This document shows, one piece after another, positions 28,668 through 40,400 of a stretch of DNA of 64,000 nucleotides. The stretch lies in NCBI RefSeq assembly GCF_020026925.1, contig NZ_JAIQDW010000012.1:1-64000 (forward strand), written 5' to 3'. The stretch comes from Flavobacterium hibisci. GTDB taxonomy: Bacteria > Bacteroidota > Bacteroidia > Flavobacteriales > Flavobacteriaceae. The notes beneath the pieces were generated by a model, which did no database searches, had not been told where the DNA came from, and saw only the letters and a list, made by a program, of their open reading frames with translations. Position 1 is the stretch's first letter. Each line of letters begins with the position of its first letter. A program made the translations under genes and the position numbers.

Positions 28668-29291
28668 ATGAGAAAGAATATTTTAATCTTGCTTTTAACT
28701 GGAATTTTTGGCGCGGGTTTTGCATGCAGAAATGACAAGGAGAAGGATTTAAAAACTATAAATGCAAAGCCGGTTTATTCTTATGAAGAGAATCTAAAAA
28801 AGGAAGCAGCTGTTATAAGGAGATTTTTGGGGGAATCTCCGAAATATAATTCAGATGTCGCTTTCTTTTTAGACATGAAGATAGAATCAGGAAAAAACCG
28901 GTTTTTTATTTACGATTTAAAACATGATAAATTACTCGATAAAGGGCTGGTAGGACATGGTTCAGGGTCAGAAACGGGTATTGTCGGTAAACTAAAGTTT
29001 AGCAACGTAAAAAATTCCAATTGCAGTTCTTTAGGAAAATATGCAATTGGCGGTTCTTACACCGGAAAATTTGGTAAATCGTATAAATTATATGGTTTAG
29101 AAAAAACAAACAGTAATGCTTTTGACCGAAATATAGTCCTTCATAAATATTGCGATGTCCCTTTTGAAGAACAGCCTTATCCTATCTGCAACAGTCTTGG
29201 CTGCCCGATGGTAAATGAAAAATTTTTTGGCGTTATCGAAAAACTCATTGATGACTCAAAAAAGAAAATCATTCTTGTAATGTATTATTAA
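28668..29291 (+). CDS. L,D-transpeptidase-like (YkuD_2) lipoprotein
   Basis: The 207-residue protein has a lipoprotein signal peptide with Cys20 (GAGFACRND). The rest matches the murein L,D-transpeptidase catalytic-domain family: RFFIYDLKHDKLLDKGLVGHG, SSLGKYAIGG, then the active-site region with His159 (IVLHKY) and Cys179 in NSLGCPMV. Such enzymes cross-link or modify peptidoglycan, or attach proteins to it. It lies 24 bases after the VWA lipoprotein gene, and a clear terminator follows, so the two make a bicistronic unit. Confidence 0.9.
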   Translation: MRKNILILLLTGIFGAGFACRNDKEKDLKTINAKPVYSYEENLKKEAAVIRRFLGESPKYNSDVAFFLDMKIESGKNRFFIYDLKHDKLLDKGLVGHGSGSETGIVGKLKFSNVKNSNCSSLGKYAIGGSYTGKFGKSYKLYGLEKTNSNAFDRNIVLHKYCDVPFEEQPYPICNSLGCPMVNEKFFGVIEKLIDDSKKKIILVMYY

Positions 29292-29308
29292 ATGAATCCT
29301 AAAAATAT

Positions 29309-29338
29309 AATCCCGATAACTGCAAGGTTGTCGGGATT
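29309..29338 (+). terminator. Terminator of the VWA/L,D-transpeptidase unit
   Basis: AATCCCGATAAC and GTTGTCGGGATT pair with one G-U wobble around TGCAAG, followed by T-rich sequence on both sides. It sits between two convergent genes and may serve both. Confidence 0.8.
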
Positions 29339-29358
29339 TTGTATTTAATGATTCGTAT

Positions 29359-30396
29359 TTAAGGAGCAGGATCAGGAATAATTGTCTGAACATTATCAAT
29401 CTCATCCAGAATTTCTTTTGAAAGTATTATACCAACAGTAGCAATATTTTTTTTTAATTGTTCCATAGTCGTGGCGCCAATAATGGCACTAGTTAAAAAA
29501 GGCTGTTGCAATACAAAACCTAAGGCCAGTTCAGTCAAAGTCAATCCATGTTTTTGGGCGATTTCCTGATATAAACGTGTTGCCCGAGTGCTTTGTTCGC
29601 TGTTGTAACGTTTGTATTGCGGAAAAAGATTGATTCTGGCATTTGGGTGTGGTTCTCCTGTTAAAAACTTACCCGATAAAACGCCAAAAGCTAATGGCGA
29701 ATAGGCTAACAATCCAACATTTTCATGCACAGAAACTTCGGCAGAACCCACTTCGAAAAGACGGTTTAATAAATTATATGGATTTTGAATCGTTTTGATT
29801 CTTGGTAAATTTTGGTATTTGCTTTCCTCCAGAAAACGCATCATTCCCCAGGCATTTTCGTTTGAAACACCAATATGTTTTATTTTACCTTCTTTAATCA
29901 AAACATCAAAGGTTTCCAAAACCTCCCTGAAATTATCTTCCCAGGCTTCATCCTGAACTTTAAATCCCCGTTGACCAAAACAATTAGTTTTGCGTTCCGG
30001 CCAATGCAGTTGATATAAGTCTATATAATCTGTCTGCAGGCGTTTTAAGCTGTTTTCCAAAGCATATTTGACACTTGCCGCAGAGAAATCCAATTTCTCA
30101 CGCATGTAGCCAAAATTTGGATTTGGTCCTGCGATTTTTGAAGCCAGGATTATTTTATCACGGTTACCGGTTTTTTTGAACCAGCTACCCACTATTTTCT
30201 CGGTACTTCCATAAGTTTCTTCACGTGCCGGAACCGAATACATTTCGGCTGTATCAAAAAAATTGACACCATTTTCAAATGCATAATCCATTTGCTGATG
30301 TCCTTCGGCTTCTGTGTTTTGTTCACCAAAGGTCATAGTACCCAGGCAGATTTTGCTTACTGATATATCTGTATTAGGCAGGGTAGTATATTTCAT
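29359..30396 (-). CDS. Aldo/keto reductase (Tas-like)
   Basis: The 345-residue NADP(H)-dependent oxidoreductase has a TIM-barrel signature: CLGTMTFGEQNTE at the start, FFDTAEMYSVP with Asp48 and Tyr53, a lysine in ILASKIAGPN and a histidine in YQLHWPE, which make up the usual D-Y-K-H catalytic set. HIGVSNENAWG and AYSPLAFGVLSGKF complete the family pattern. Length and the EMYxVP motif resemble E. coli Tas. Its substrate is not predictable. A TATCTTTG promoter box lies 22 bases upstream. Confidence 0.93.
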   Translation of the reverse strand: MKYTTLPNTDISVSKICLGTMTFGEQNTEAEGHQQMDYAFENGVNFFDTAEMYSVPAREETYGSTEKIVGSWFKKTGNRDKIILASKIAGPNPNFGYMREKLDFSAASVKYALENSLKRLQTDYIDLYQLHWPERKTNCFGQRGFKVQDEAWEDNFREVLETFDVLIKEGKIKHIGVSNENAWGMMRFLEESKYQNLPRIKTIQNPYNLLNRLFEVGSAEVSVHENVGLLAYSPLAFGVLSGKFLTGEPHPNARINLFPQYKRYNSEQSTRATRLYQEIAQKHGLTLTELALGFVLQQPFLTSAIIGATTMEQLKKNIATVGIILSKEILDEIDNVQTIIPDPAP

Positions 30397-30418
30397 AATT
30401 TGGTATTGTATAACTTCT

Positions 30419-30426
30419 CAAAGATA
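30419..30426 (-). promoter_or_regulatory. -7 element of the aldo/keto reductase gene
   Basis: TATCTTTG on the minus strand matches TAnnTTTG, 22 bases before the start codon. No clear TTG is found at the usual spacing. Confidence 0.5.
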
Positions 30427-30936
30427 CAACCGTATTTTTTAAATGAAAAAGCCTAAAGTTAAAAAGGACTTAAAGTTTTCTATGTTTCGATTGGCAAAAA
30501 GAAATTTAACTTTTACATCCTTTTTAGTTATGAAAAAACATGGAATGTTGAAAATCAGATGTTTTATGTTTTTATATGTAGTAATAAACTTATTTTAAAT
30601 AACAAATCACCTCATTTTTACTGTAAGTAAATACTTCTGATTCTTACTTTTTTTAATTCAAAACAGGTCGCTCATCGACTAATAATGTCTTTCATCTAAA
30701 AGGTCGCAAAATCCATAAAAATGCTGATTTTACCAGTTAATTTTGTTTCATAATCTAAGTTAAAATGGATTACAAAAATAAAACCTTCTTACGGGTTTTT
30801 ACGTAGGTACATGAAAGTACAAAATTTTAAAGGAATTCGATTTTTAATACACCTGGAATCAGGTAGTAATGTTATAAGAAATAATCAACAAAATTTAGTT
30901 ATCAAACTATTGTATAAGAATTTAAAAATTTTTTTT
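30427..30936 (+). other. Long AT-rich leader before the first surface-protein gene
   Basis: About 510 bases hold no convincing gene. The frame of the following protein is open from an ATG at 30811, but the 42 extra residues would push the signal peptide inside the chain, so I read them as leader. The element ACGGGTTTTTACGTAGGTAC at about 30791-30810 stands out in composition and could be regulatory. No TAnnTTTG box is obvious for the downstream gene. Confidence 0.5.
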
Positions 30937-33900
30937 ATGAAGAGAATTTTACTTATTCTGTTAATGGGTCTTTTTCAAAATTTCATTTTTGGAGCGACAA
31001 TTACAAGTACCGGAGCTGGTGGAAACTGGAATTCAGGAAGTTCTTGGATAGGAGGGGTAATACCAGGGGCATCAGATGATGTAGTTATAGTATCTGGAAG
31101 TACAATAACAGTTAATACAAATGTTTCCGCAAAAAGTATAACTGTTTCAGGAACAATGGCTATTCCTGCTAATACTGATGTCAGTATAAATTCGTTATTA
31201 ATTATTGTTAAATCTCCTTCAGGAAATATTTATTTTAATAAAAAATCTATAATTACATTACCACAAAATGTGGCCTTATATCTTCAAAATGGGTCGAATA
31301 GTTTAAATACCTCGGATAGCGGAGTTTGTAGTAACAATACAGAAATACATGTAGGTACAACAAATTATGCTGTTTGTACAGGCGGCGGTGCTACATATAC
31401 ATTTGATCAGGTTGAGAGTGCAGGTGGTATTAATACCACAATCACTTTGTCTGGAAATCAGTATATCTGTACCTATGGCACTAACACAACGACATTTACT
31501 TCTACTGTGTCTTCGGGCACTTGGTCCAGCGGAAATACTTCAGTTGCTACAGTAAATCCTTCAACAGGAGTAGTAACGGCGCAAGGAGTTGGAACAGCAA
31601 CAATAACGTATACAGTATCTGGAGTTGGAAGTGCTACAAGAGATGTATATGTTGCTAATGGACCAGGAGGAGGAGTAAGCGCTATTAATGGCTCTAATTC
31701 ACAATGTCAAAATACTTCGGCTAATTATACAGTAACATCTAATAGTGCTAATTATAATCATACGTGGAGTTATAGTGGTACTGGAGTTACTTTTGTTACA
31801 TCAGCCGATGGACGTTCAGCTACTGCAACTTTTGCTTCAAATGCTACTTCAGGACAAATAGTTGTGAATTCGACTAATGCTTGTGGAAGTGGTTATGGAG
31901 CTGGTTTTAATGTAACTATTGCTGGAGTACCTTCAGCACCAGGAACAGCTAATCCTGATAGTCCATTATGTACAAGTTTTAATGCTCAATGGGCATTTAC
32001 ATCGTTAGCGACAAAGTATTTTATAGATGTTGCAACAAGTAGTAGTTTTGGTGCAGGAACTTTGCTCCCATCATATACTAATCTTGATGTGGGAAATGTT
32101 TTAGTATATCCTATAACGGGATTAAACCCAGGAACAACTTATTATTATAGAGTTAGAGCATATGGCAATTGTGGTACAAGTACAAACTCTTCAGTAATGA
32201 CTTATGCAACAACCCCTAGCCCAGTAGTTCCGGTTGCAACTTCTATAAGTAGTAACGTACAATGTAATTATGCTGAACCTCAATGGAATACAGTAGCCAA
32301 TGCAACAGGATACTATTTAGATATCGCTACAGATAGTGGGTTTACAAATTTTGTAGCAGGATACAATGGTTTTAATGTTACAGGTAATAATGGAATTGGT
32401 CCATCGAATAATCTTCCTGCTGGTACTTTGTATTATAGAGTGAGAGCATACAATAATTGTATAGTAACAGGAAATTCTAATGTTGTAAGTTTTCAAACAA
32501 CAGCTCCTGTTGGAGGTTCGGTTTCTCCGGCGCAAACTATTTGTGCAGGAAATTCTCCAACATCCAATCTTACATTAAGTGGATATACAACCACAAACAC
32601 GGCAATAGTAAAATGGCAAAAAGCAAGTGATATAGGTTTTACTTCTAACGTATCTGATATTTCTGAAACAACAAATGTTTTGTCTATTGCTAAAATTGGT
32701 GTTTTAACTACAAGTACTTATTTTAGAGCTGTTGTACAAAATCAATTTGGTTCCTGGTGTATGTCTAACTCGACACCAGTATTGATAACTGTTAATAATT
32801 CTATTTCAGCGGCTTCATCAACTCCAACGGTTTGTATTAATACAGCATTAACCCCAATAACACATACTGTAATTGGCTTTACAGGTATTGGAACTGTGAC
32901 CGGTTTACCATCTGGAGTATCTCCATCTTTATCAGGCAATACATTGACTATTAGCGGGACACCAACAGCCTCAGGGACTTTTAATTACACTATTCCTTTG
33001 ACGGGTGGTAGTTGTGGAGGCACAAGGAATGCTACGGGGACTATAACGGTTACAGCAGTACCAGCAACACCAGGAACAATTAGCCAACCAACCAATAAAT
33101 GTGCAAGTACAACAGGAAATACTTTTAGTATAACTTCAGTACCGGGAGCTACATCTTACACTTGGTCAGTTACAGGAACTGGCTGGGCAGTAACAGCAGG
33201 AGGTACAACTACCTCAGCAACAATTACTATTGGTTCAGGTGCAGGAATAGTTTCTGTTACTGCAACTAATGCTTGTGGTACCAGTTCAGCTTCTACTACA
33301 GGTAGTGTTGCTCCAACTACGGCTCCGGCAACACCAGGAACAATAACGCAGCCAACTAATACATGTGCAGGTTCGACAGGCAATACATACAGTATAGCTT
33401 CTGTAAGTGGAGCGACTTCTTATACATGGTCAGTTACAGGAACTGGCTGGGCAGTAACAGCAGGAGGTACAACTACCTCAGCAACAATTACTATTGGTTC
33501 AGGTGCAGGAACAGTTTCTGTTACTGCAACTAATGCTTGTGGTACCAGTTCAGCTTCTACTACAGGTAGTGTTGCTCCAACTACGGCTCCGGCAACACCA
33601 GGAACAATTACTCAGCCAACAAATAAATGTGCAGGTTCAACAGGAAATATATTTAGTATAGCTTCCGTAACCGGAGCTACATCATATACCTGGTCAGTAA
33701 CCGGTACAGGGTGGTCAGTTACTTCAGGAGGAACAACTAATTCTGCAACCATTACAATCGGTTCAGGGATAGGAACAGTTTCTGTAACGGCTACAAATGC
33801 GTGTGGTACAAGCTCTGCTTCAACTACAGGAAATATCACTCCAACTACTGCTCCGGCAACACCAGGAACAATTACTCAGCCAACCAATAAATGTGCAGGT

Positions 33901-36609
33901 TCTAACGGAAATATATACAGTATTGCTTCTGTAAATGGAGCAACTTCTTATACATGGTCAGTTACGGGAAGCGGCTGGTCAGTTACTTCAGGAGGAACAA
34001 CTACTTCTGCAACCATTACAATCGGTTCAGGAATAGGAACAGTTTCTGTAACGGCTACAAATGCGTGTGGTACAAGCTCTGCTTCAACTACAGGAAATAT
34101 TACACCTAACCCAAGTCCAACCCCAACATTTACTACTCTTGCTCAGTTGCAAACATGTGCAGGAGAACATATGACTTATACGACCCAGAGTGGACAATCT
34201 AATTATACTTGGACTGTCTCAGGAGTTCTGAATACAGATTACAGACTTATTGCAAGAGGTACAACAACAAATTATGACATTGTGATTGAATGGTTAACTG
34301 CTGGTTCTAAAACCGTTACCGTTAATTATAATAATTCCAATGGTTGTAATGGTGCTGCAGCAGCAACTTATGCTACAAATGTAACTGTCATTGACAGAGG
34401 AAGGGTAAATGGCGGTGCGCATATTTGTAAAGGAAGTACTTTGCCAACTTTAACCTTGCGAAATGATGCAGGAAATGCACCTTATCCGGATGCTTCATTG
34501 GTTTTAATGTGGCAATACAGTGACGACTTAAATAATGCGACCTGGAATGATATTCCAGGAACTGCAGGCCAAATATCTTATACACCAACAGCATTTCCGG
34601 GTGCATTTAGAACGTATCAGGTTATATTGAAAAGCGGTATTTGTACTAAGACTTCTATAGAATCCAGAATTAATATAGACGCCTTTAATGCGCCAACTTT
34701 AGGTACAACAACTTATCCTACTTGTTCGGTTGCTACAGGCAGTGTAGTTTTAACTGGTTTGCCATCCGGAAACTGGACAATTAATCAAACAGGAACTACA
34801 ACTGCGACTTATACTAATATTGTTGCCAACACTACTAGTTATCCTGTTGTTGGATTGCCAGCAGGTACTTATACTTTTACAGTTAAAGAAGGAAATTGTA
34901 CTTCTGATGCTTCTGCAATTTTGAATATGACTCAGGTAGCTAACATTTGGGATGGCACAAAATGGTCTAAAACAGGTGATACAACATTACCAACTGCCGG
35001 AGATAAAATCGTTTTTGAGGGTGATTACACTGTAACAAGTGATATATCGGGTTGTAGCTGTACAGTAAATTCGGGCAATGTAATTGTAAATTCAGGAAGA
35101 ACATTAACTATTAAAAATGAGGTAACAGTTAACGGAGGTACTTTGACATTTGAAAACAATGCCAGCTTGTTACAAGATGTTAATACGACTGTAAATAACA
35201 ACTCTGGTCCTATCATCTACAAGCGCAATTCCCAGCCGATGAAGAATTTCGATTTTACATACTGGTCATCGCCTGTAGAAGGTCAGACGTTATACAATTT
35301 ATCGCCTAACACGCTTTGGGACAAATACCAGTCTTATAGTGGAAGTGGCTGGAAAATCGAGACATCAACCAATGTTATGCAGCCTGGAATCGGTTATATC
35401 ATCAGGGTGCCGAAGCCTTTTGCGTGGCCGGACCCTAATGCAGCCAGTTACATACAGCCAGTGCAGTTTATAGGTAAGCCAAACAACGGTAACATCACCA
35501 GCAGCCAGCATATGGATAAAGGCAAATACTACCTGATCGGAAATCCGTATCCATCGGCCATACATGCAGATGATTTCTTGTTCAGCAATGTAAACAACAG
35601 GAATATTTTAGGGGGAACCATCTATTTCTGGACCCACAATACGGCTATTAAGGTGGTCAATTCTAAGCTTGCTTATGTTTCAGACGACTATGCGAGTTAC
35701 AACCTGACAGGCGGGGTTGCTACTTCTGCTGTAAGTGATCCGGGCTATAATGATAATCCTTCACTGGATACAGGCAGAAAGCCAACCGGGTACATAGCTG
35801 CAGGACAATCGTTTTTCACGATGGCTGAGGATGGCTCAGGGTATGTGGAGTTCAACAACTCCATGCGTTATGGCGGAACTGATAATTCACAATTTTTCAA
35901 ACCGGGCAAAACATCAAAATCCGCATCGATTGAGAAACACCGCCTTTGGCTGAATCTGACCAATACCGGAGGGGCATTCAAACAAACGCTGATTGGATAT
36001 GTTGACGGAGCGACAAATGGTTATGATACAAACTTTGACGGAATGACTTACGACGGCAACAGTTATATTGATTTTTACAGTGTCAATGAAACTTCCAGGC
36101 TGACGATCCAGGGACGTGCCTTGCCATTCAGTGATTCAGATGTTGTTCCTTTGGGCTATCGTTCGACAATTGCGGGAGATTTCACCATTTCCATAGATCA
36201 GGCTGATGGTAGCCTGTCAACCCAGAGAATTTACCTTGAAGACAAGCAGACCGGAACAATAAATGAATTAACGGCCAAAAACTATACTTTTACGACCAAG
36301 GCAGGTGCATTCAACAATCGATTTGTGCTTCGTTACAAGAACACAACATTAGGAACCGGAGATTTTGAAACGGTTGATGATGCTGTTTGGGTTGTTGCCC
36401 AAAACAAAACCATTACAGTAAATTCGACTGCGGAAAACATTGATAAGGTATTTATTTATGATGTTTCCGGAAAAGAGTTGTATAGTAAAGATAAGGTGGG
36501 CAATCTTGAATTAGTTCTTCAGAACCAGCCATTTGCGCAACAGGTCTTACTGGTAAAAGTAGTGCTTGGGAATGGCTACCAGACGACCAAAAAAGTGATC
36601 TTTAAATAA
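30937..36609 (+). CDS. Large secreted adhesin-like protein, Ig/Fn3/PKD-like repeats plus T9SS C-module
   Basis: I start at 30937 ([20 protein letters not shown], a clean signal peptide), giving about 1,890 residues. Domains in order: a rung-like region with [11 protein letters not shown] (about 22-120), a bacterial Ig-like block ([16 protein letters not shown]), Fn3-like pairs ending [14 protein letters not shown], four nearly identical 88-residue PKD-like repeats (about 710-1061), further Ig-like segments, then the shared module: a TWNG-type rung region, M1 ([20 protein letters not shown]...FNNSMRYGG) and M2 ([11 protein letters not shown] to KKVIFK). The last 80 residues look like a T9SS sorting domain ([15 protein letters not shown]...QVLLVKV), nearest to the group annotated as type C. 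I expect a cell-surface or secreted adhesin; the ligand is unknown. Confidence 0.85.
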   Translation: MKRILLILLMGLFQNFIFGATITSTGAGGNWNSGSSWIGGVIPGASDDVVIVSGSTITVNTNVSAKSITVSGTMAIPANTDVSINSLLIIVKSPSGNIYFNKKSIITLPQNVALYLQNGSNSLNTSDSGVCSNNTEIHVGTTNYAVCTGGGATYTFDQVESAGGINTTITLSGNQYICTYGTNTTTFTSTVSSGTWSSGNTSVATVNPSTGVVTAQGVGTATITYTVSGVGSATRDVYVANGPGGGVSAINGSNSQCQNTSANYTVTSNSANYNHTWSYSGTGVTFVTSADGRSATATFASNATSGQIVVNSTNACGSGYGAGFNVTIAGVPSAPGTANPDSPLCTSFNAQWAFTSLATKYFIDVATSSSFGAGTLLPSYTNLDVGNVLVYPITGLNPGTTYYYRVRAYGNCGTSTNSSVMTYATTPSPVVPVATSISSNVQCNYAEPQWNTVANATGYYLDIATDSGFTNFVAGYNGFNVTGNNGIGPSNNLPAGTLYYRVRAYNNCIVTGNSNVVSFQTTAPVGGSVSPAQTICAGNSPTSNLTLSGYTTTNTAIVKWQKASDIGFTSNVSDISETTNVLSIAKIGVLTTSTYFRAVVQNQFGSWCMSNSTPVLITVNNSISAASSTPTVCINTALTPITHTVIGFTGIGTVTGLPSGVSPSLSGNTLTISGTPTASGTFNYTIPLTGGSCGGTRNATGTITVTAVPATPGTISQPTNKCASTTGNTFSITSVPGATSYTWSVTGTGWAVTAGGTTTSATITIGSGAGIVSVTATNACGTSSASTTGSVAPTTAPATPGTITQPTNTCAGSTGNTYSIASVSGATSYTWSVTGTGWAVTAGGTTTSATITIGSGAGTVSVTATNACGTSSASTTGSVAPTTAPATPGTITQPTNKCAGSTGNIFSIASVTGATSYTWSVTGTGWSVTSGGTTNSATITIGSGIGTVSVTATNACGTSSASTTGNITPTTAPATPGTITQPTNKCAGSNGNIYSIASVNGATSYTWSVTGSGWSVTSGGTTTSATITIGSGIGTVSVTATNACGTSSASTTGNITPNPSPTPTFTTLAQLQTCAGEHMTYTTQSGQSNYTWTVSGVLNTDYRLIARGTTTNYDIVIEWLTAGSKTVTVNYNNSNGCNGAAAATYATNVTVIDRGRVNGGAHICKGSTLPTLTLRNDAGNAPYPDASLVLMWQYSDDLNNATWNDIPGTAGQISYTPTAFPGAFRTYQVILKSGICTKTSIESRINIDAFNAPTLGTTTYPTCSVATGSVVLTGLPSGNWTINQTGTTTATYTNIVANTTSYPVVGLPAGTYTFTVKEGNCTSDASAILNMTQVANIWDGTKWSKTGDTTLPTAGDKIVFEGDYTVTSDISGCSCTVNSGNVIVNSGRTLTIKNEVTVNGGTLTFENNASLLQDVNTTVNNNSGPIIYKRNSQPMKNFDFTYWSSPVEGQTLYNLSPNTLWDKYQSYSGSGWKIETSTNVMQPGIGYIIRVPKPFAWPDPNAASYIQPVQFIGKPNNGNITSSQHMDKGKYYLIGNPYPSAIHADDFLFSNVNNRNILGGTIYFWTHNTAIKVVNSKLAYVSDDYASYNLTGGVATSAVSDPGYNDNPSLDTGRKPTGYIAAGQSFFTMAEDGSGYVEFNNSMRYGGTDNSQFFKPGKTSKSASIEKHRLWLNLTNTGGAFKQTLIGYVDGATNGYDTNFDGMTYDGNSYIDFYSVNETSRLTIQGRALPFSDSDVVPLGYRSTIAGDFTISIDQADGSLSTQRIYLEDKQTGTINELTAKNYTFTTKAGAFNNRFVLRYKNTTLGTGDFETVDDAVWVVAQNKTITVNSTAENIDKVFIYDVSGKELYSKDKVGNLELVLQNQPFAQQVLLVKVVLGNGYQTTKKVIFK
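33064..34119 (+). repeat. Four tandem 264-bp repeats encoding PKD-like domains
   Basis: Units begin at 33064, 33328, 33592 and 33856, exactly 264 bases (88 codons) apart. Each encodes ATPGTI.QPTN.C at its start and [13 protein letters not shown] near its end, with a SYTWSVTG core. Units 1 and 2 share long runs of identical DNA in their second halves, as do units 3 and 4, so recent unit duplication or conversion is likely. Copy number may vary between strains. Confidence 0.9.
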
Positions 36610-36628
36610 AACTACAAACCATAAAACA

Positions 36629-36660
36629 AAAAATCCGATAGCAAAAGTTATCGGATTTTT
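36629..36660. terminator. Bidirectional terminator between the first surface gene and recX
   Basis: AAAAATCCGATA and TATCGGATTTTT form a perfect 12-bp stem with an 8-base loop and T runs on both strands, between two convergent genes. The stretch from the stop codon to this hairpin is nearly identical to that after the 47.8 kb gene. Confidence 0.85.
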
Positions 36661-36686
36661 TTTTATTAATAGATTAAATAATTGGC

Positions 36687-37148
36687 TCAACTCAGGAGTT
36701 CAAGTTCTTTTACCTTATCATAAACTAAATTGCTTTCATAACCTCTTCGAAGTAAATAATCGCAAAATTTCTTTCGTTTTTTTAAGGCATTCCGTTCTGT
36801 TAAACTTTCCCAGCATTTTTGAGAAAGGTGATCAAATGTTGTCGCGTATTCCTCAGCGGAAATTTCTTTTAAAGCAAGATTAATATTGGCTGTAGAAATG
36901 TGTCTGGTTTTAAGTTCATTTACTATTCTAATTTTTCCCCAGTTTTTAATACGGTGCTTACCGCGGGCAAAACTGCAGGCAAAGCGTGTTTCGTTTAAAA
37001 AATTATCTTCAATTAGTTTGACAATAATAATGTCGATTTCCTCCGGAGACATTTTTAAAGAATATAGTTTAGTTACGACTTCATCATGGCAACGGTCCTG
37101 ATAGGCACAAAAATGTTCTAGTTTTTGTAATGCTTCTTTGATGGTCAT
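36687..37148 (-). CDS. recX: Regulatory protein RecX
   Basis: RecX proteins bind and modulate RecA filaments. The 153 residues show the three-helix repeats of the family: KLEHFCAYQDRCHDEVVTKL at the N terminus, IVKLIEDNFLNETRFACSFA with the family FLNE/DDxRFA pattern (about 43-62) and KNWGKIRIVNELKTR (about 68-82), then KKRKKFCDYLLRRGYESNLV. The length is at the short end of normal. It is the only minus-strand gene within the surface-protein array, with its own TACTTTTG promoter box. No recA gene is nearby. Confidence 0.92.
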   Translation of the reverse strand: MTIKEALQKLEHFCAYQDRCHDEVVTKLYSLKMSPEEIDIIIVKLIEDNFLNETRFACSFARGKHRIKNWGKIRIVNELKTRHISTANINLALKEISAEEYATTFDHLSQKCWESLTERNALKKRKKFCDYLLRRGYESNLVYDKVKELELLS

Positions 37149-37448
37149 ACTTGAAAAATGAAAAAGGATTAATTAAAAACAAAAGTAGGTTATTTAATAT
37201 AATTGTGGAAAAGCTTTAATGAATGTAAAAAAGTAAGAAAATTTAACATATTGGAATTATTTTTTTTATATTTTTGAAATACCCCATTGTAAGCAACTTA
37301 AATTCAGTTGTTTAGTAAATATGTTTTTTTGAGGAAAAGTAGCTGTTCCAGACACGCCCCACAGTTCTAGCAGTATTAGCTTTTTCAATACCACTCATAA
37401 GTATTTCGAAGAATTAATTGATTTTTTTAATCTTAAAACTCTGTTGTT
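37149..37448. other. Divergent intergenic region recX / broken glycine-rich gene
   Basis: This 300-base AT-rich gap holds a TACTTTTG box at 37180-37187 on the minus strand (TAnnTTTG, 31 bases before recX). The other half is leader of the broken gene, with a GC-richer patch ACACGCCCCACAG at about 37352-37364. I see no ORF worth calling. Confidence 0.45.
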
Positions 37449-40400
37449 ATGAGACTAAAACTATTTTTTACATTGTTTTTTGTTTACTCTTTTATGTCGT
37501 CGCAAATCACTTTTTCACCAACAACAACAACTGCTGGTACTTTTAAGGTGCCTGCTGGTGTAACTTCATTGAATGTAGAATGTTGGGGTGCTGGCGGTGC
37601 AGGAGGAGGTGTCACAGCGGGACTTTCTCTTTTTGCAGGCGGTGGCGGTGGCGGTGGGGCTTATAGTAAGATTACTGCATTAAGTGTAACTCCTGCAACT
37701 GTTTTGAACTATAAGGTAGGTGAGGGCGGAACAGGTGCTAATGGAGTAGATGGTACTGATGGCGGACAAACCTTTTTTTCAACAGTTATTGCAAATGGTG
37801 GGTTTGGCGGTAAATTTGGAAATCCTTCTTTAGGTGCTGGTGGAGCCGGAGGAGCAGCTTCAGGAGCTGGAATAAAATTTTCAGGAGGAAACGGAGCAAC
37901 TGCTGCAATTTTAAATCTTGTAACAATAAATTCTGGCGGCGGAGGTGGTGGAGCAGGAACATCTGCTAATGGCGGAAGTGCTAATAATGCAACTGCTGGG
38001 GCAGGAGGTTCGTCAGGAGGTGGTAATGGTGCTACCGGTGTAATAGCATTATTTAGTGATGGAACTAATGGCGCTGTACCTGGAGGAGGAGGTTCGGGAG
38101 CAGCATCCATATTATCTGTTAGTGGTGGTAGAAAAGGCGGAAACGGTGGAAACGGTAAGTTAAATGTTATTTACACCTGCCCAACTTACGGACTTACTGC
38201 ACCAACTACAGCTGATGATGTTTGTACAACAGTAAGTACAACTTCCGTAGTAAGATTAACTGGTTTGCCAAATGGAGATTATGTGGTAACTTATAATCGC
38301 AGCAATCCAAATGTAACCGGATTAACCGCTACAATGTCGGTTACTGGAGGAACAGGAATAGGAACCTTTACGGCGGTTGGATTAACTACACCAGGTTCAA
38401 GTACAATAACTATAACTAATCTTACTTCAGAAGCTTGTACAAATACTGTAAATGCAAATAATGCTGTAACAATTAATATATATTCTGCCAGTGTTGGGGG
38501 GACAATCAATACACCTCCGGCTATTTGCAGCGGAGCTACAAGTGGTTCATTAACTTTGTCGGGATACACAGGAACGATTACCGGATGGTAATATTCAGTA
38601 GATCCTTTTTCTTCCTGGACACCAATTTCTAATACCACAGATGGTCTTTCACCGGGAATATTAACACAGACTACCCAGTTTAGGGCACTTGTTAAAAACG
38701 GTGCGTGTAGTCAGACAACATCTGCTATTACAACGGTTACTGTAAATCCTTTGCCAGCTATTACAACAACAGGAACAGTTAACAATATTTGTTTTAGTAC
38801 AAGTTCTCAATTGGCGACGCTGCCTTATCAAGCGACATCAAATACGCCGGTAAGTTATAGTATTGTATGGAATCCAGCGGCAATTGCAGCCGGATTTATT
38901 AATCAGTCAACAACAGTATTTTCATTTTCATCTGGAGAAGGAAACCTAAATACAATTGCAATACCCGCAGGAGTTACTGCAGGGTCATACACGGGCACGA
39001 TGACCATACAGAATTCCAATTGTTCAGCAACCCAGGCAATACAAATTACAATCGTACCAAAACTATCTGCACCCATACTAGGAGCTGTTACTGAGCCTAC
39101 ATGTATAACGCCTACTGGAAGTTTAACGTTAAGCGGATTGCCATCTTCGGTTACCTGGTTAATAAAACAGACAGGTACCGCATCCACAACTTATACGGGT
39201 ACAGGTTCATCATATCCAATTTCTAATCTTCTTCCTGGAAATTATCAATTTACTGTTGAATATACCGGAAGTTGTATTTCTGATATTTCTACAAATGTTG
39301 TGGTTCATAATCTTGTCACTAATACTTATAATAGTAGCTGGTCGGATGGTACTCCAACAATAAATCAAAATCTGTTTTTGCTTCAAATTATTCTTCAGCC
39401 GGAGGAGGATTAGGAAATATTAGTGGTTGTTCCTGTTTGGTGAATTCCGGAGTTACAGTTGTAATGAATAGTAATGATACATTAACGATTCAAAATGCAG
39501 TTGTTAATAATGGCGGGACACTAACTTTTGAAAATAATGCCAGTTTATTGCAGAATAATGCTGCAGCCGTTAATTCTGGCAATATTATTTATAAAAGAAT
39601 TTCAACTCCAATGAAGAACTTCGATTTTACTTATTGGTCATCACCCGTTGAGGGGCAAACTTTATTTGGATTATCTCCTAATACACTTTGGGATAAATAT
39701 CTTTCTTATACTGGAACTGGCTGGCATCAGGAATATGGTGCCTCGGTTATGGCTAAAGGAATTGGTTATATCATCAGAACCCCAAAAGCAGGAAACTGGC
39801 CAAATGGAGAAGTTGTTGCTTTTTCCGTATTCGCAGGCTGTTGCGTTTATCGGGACTCCAAATAACGGAAATATTACCGGGCAGTCACTCAACGCCGGAA
39901 AATTTTATTTAATAGGTAATCCGTATCCTTCAGCGATAAGTGCAGATGCTTTTTTTTTTGACAATCCTAATAACAGTTCAATTTTAGGCGGGACTGTTTA
40001 TTTCTGGACCCATAATACTCCTTTGAAAATGATAGGCACTCAAGAAGCTTATTCTTCAGGGGATTATGCGACTTATAATGGTGTTGGAGGAACTTTAACT
40101 GCGCCTGCACCATCTGGTGGGGCCTTGCCATCCGGAAAAATTGCGGCAGGGCAGTCTTTCTTTGCTTTGGCTACTGCAAACGGAACAGTTATGTTTAATA
40201 ACGGTATGAGGATTCAGGGAAATAATAATCAGTTTTTTAAACCACCGAAAATATCCAAATCAAGTTCATTGGAAAAGCATCGTTTATGGCTTAATATGAC
40301 TAATGAAGGCGGTGCTTTTAAGCAATTATTAATTGGATATGTTGAAGGCGCAAGTAATGGATACGACAACGATTTTGACGGAATCACCTTTGATGGCAAT

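Noticed and set aside
30531-30600. Small ORF of about 22 codons in the leader before the first surface gene
   Set aside because: Too short, no conserved feature, and the composition is that of the surrounding AT-rich DNA.
30811-30936. Longer start of the first surface protein
   Set aside because: It would add 42 residues before a clean signal peptide; the ATG at 30937 fits secretion.
33064-34119. Regular repeats that could suggest a CRISPR array
   Set aside because: Units are 264 bases long, in frame and encode protein domains; there are no short repeats with unique spacers and no cas genes.
37709-38110. Proline-rich minus-strand ORF opposite the glycine-rich domain
   Set aside because: It is the shadow of GGN-rich codons on the other strand and has no independent support.
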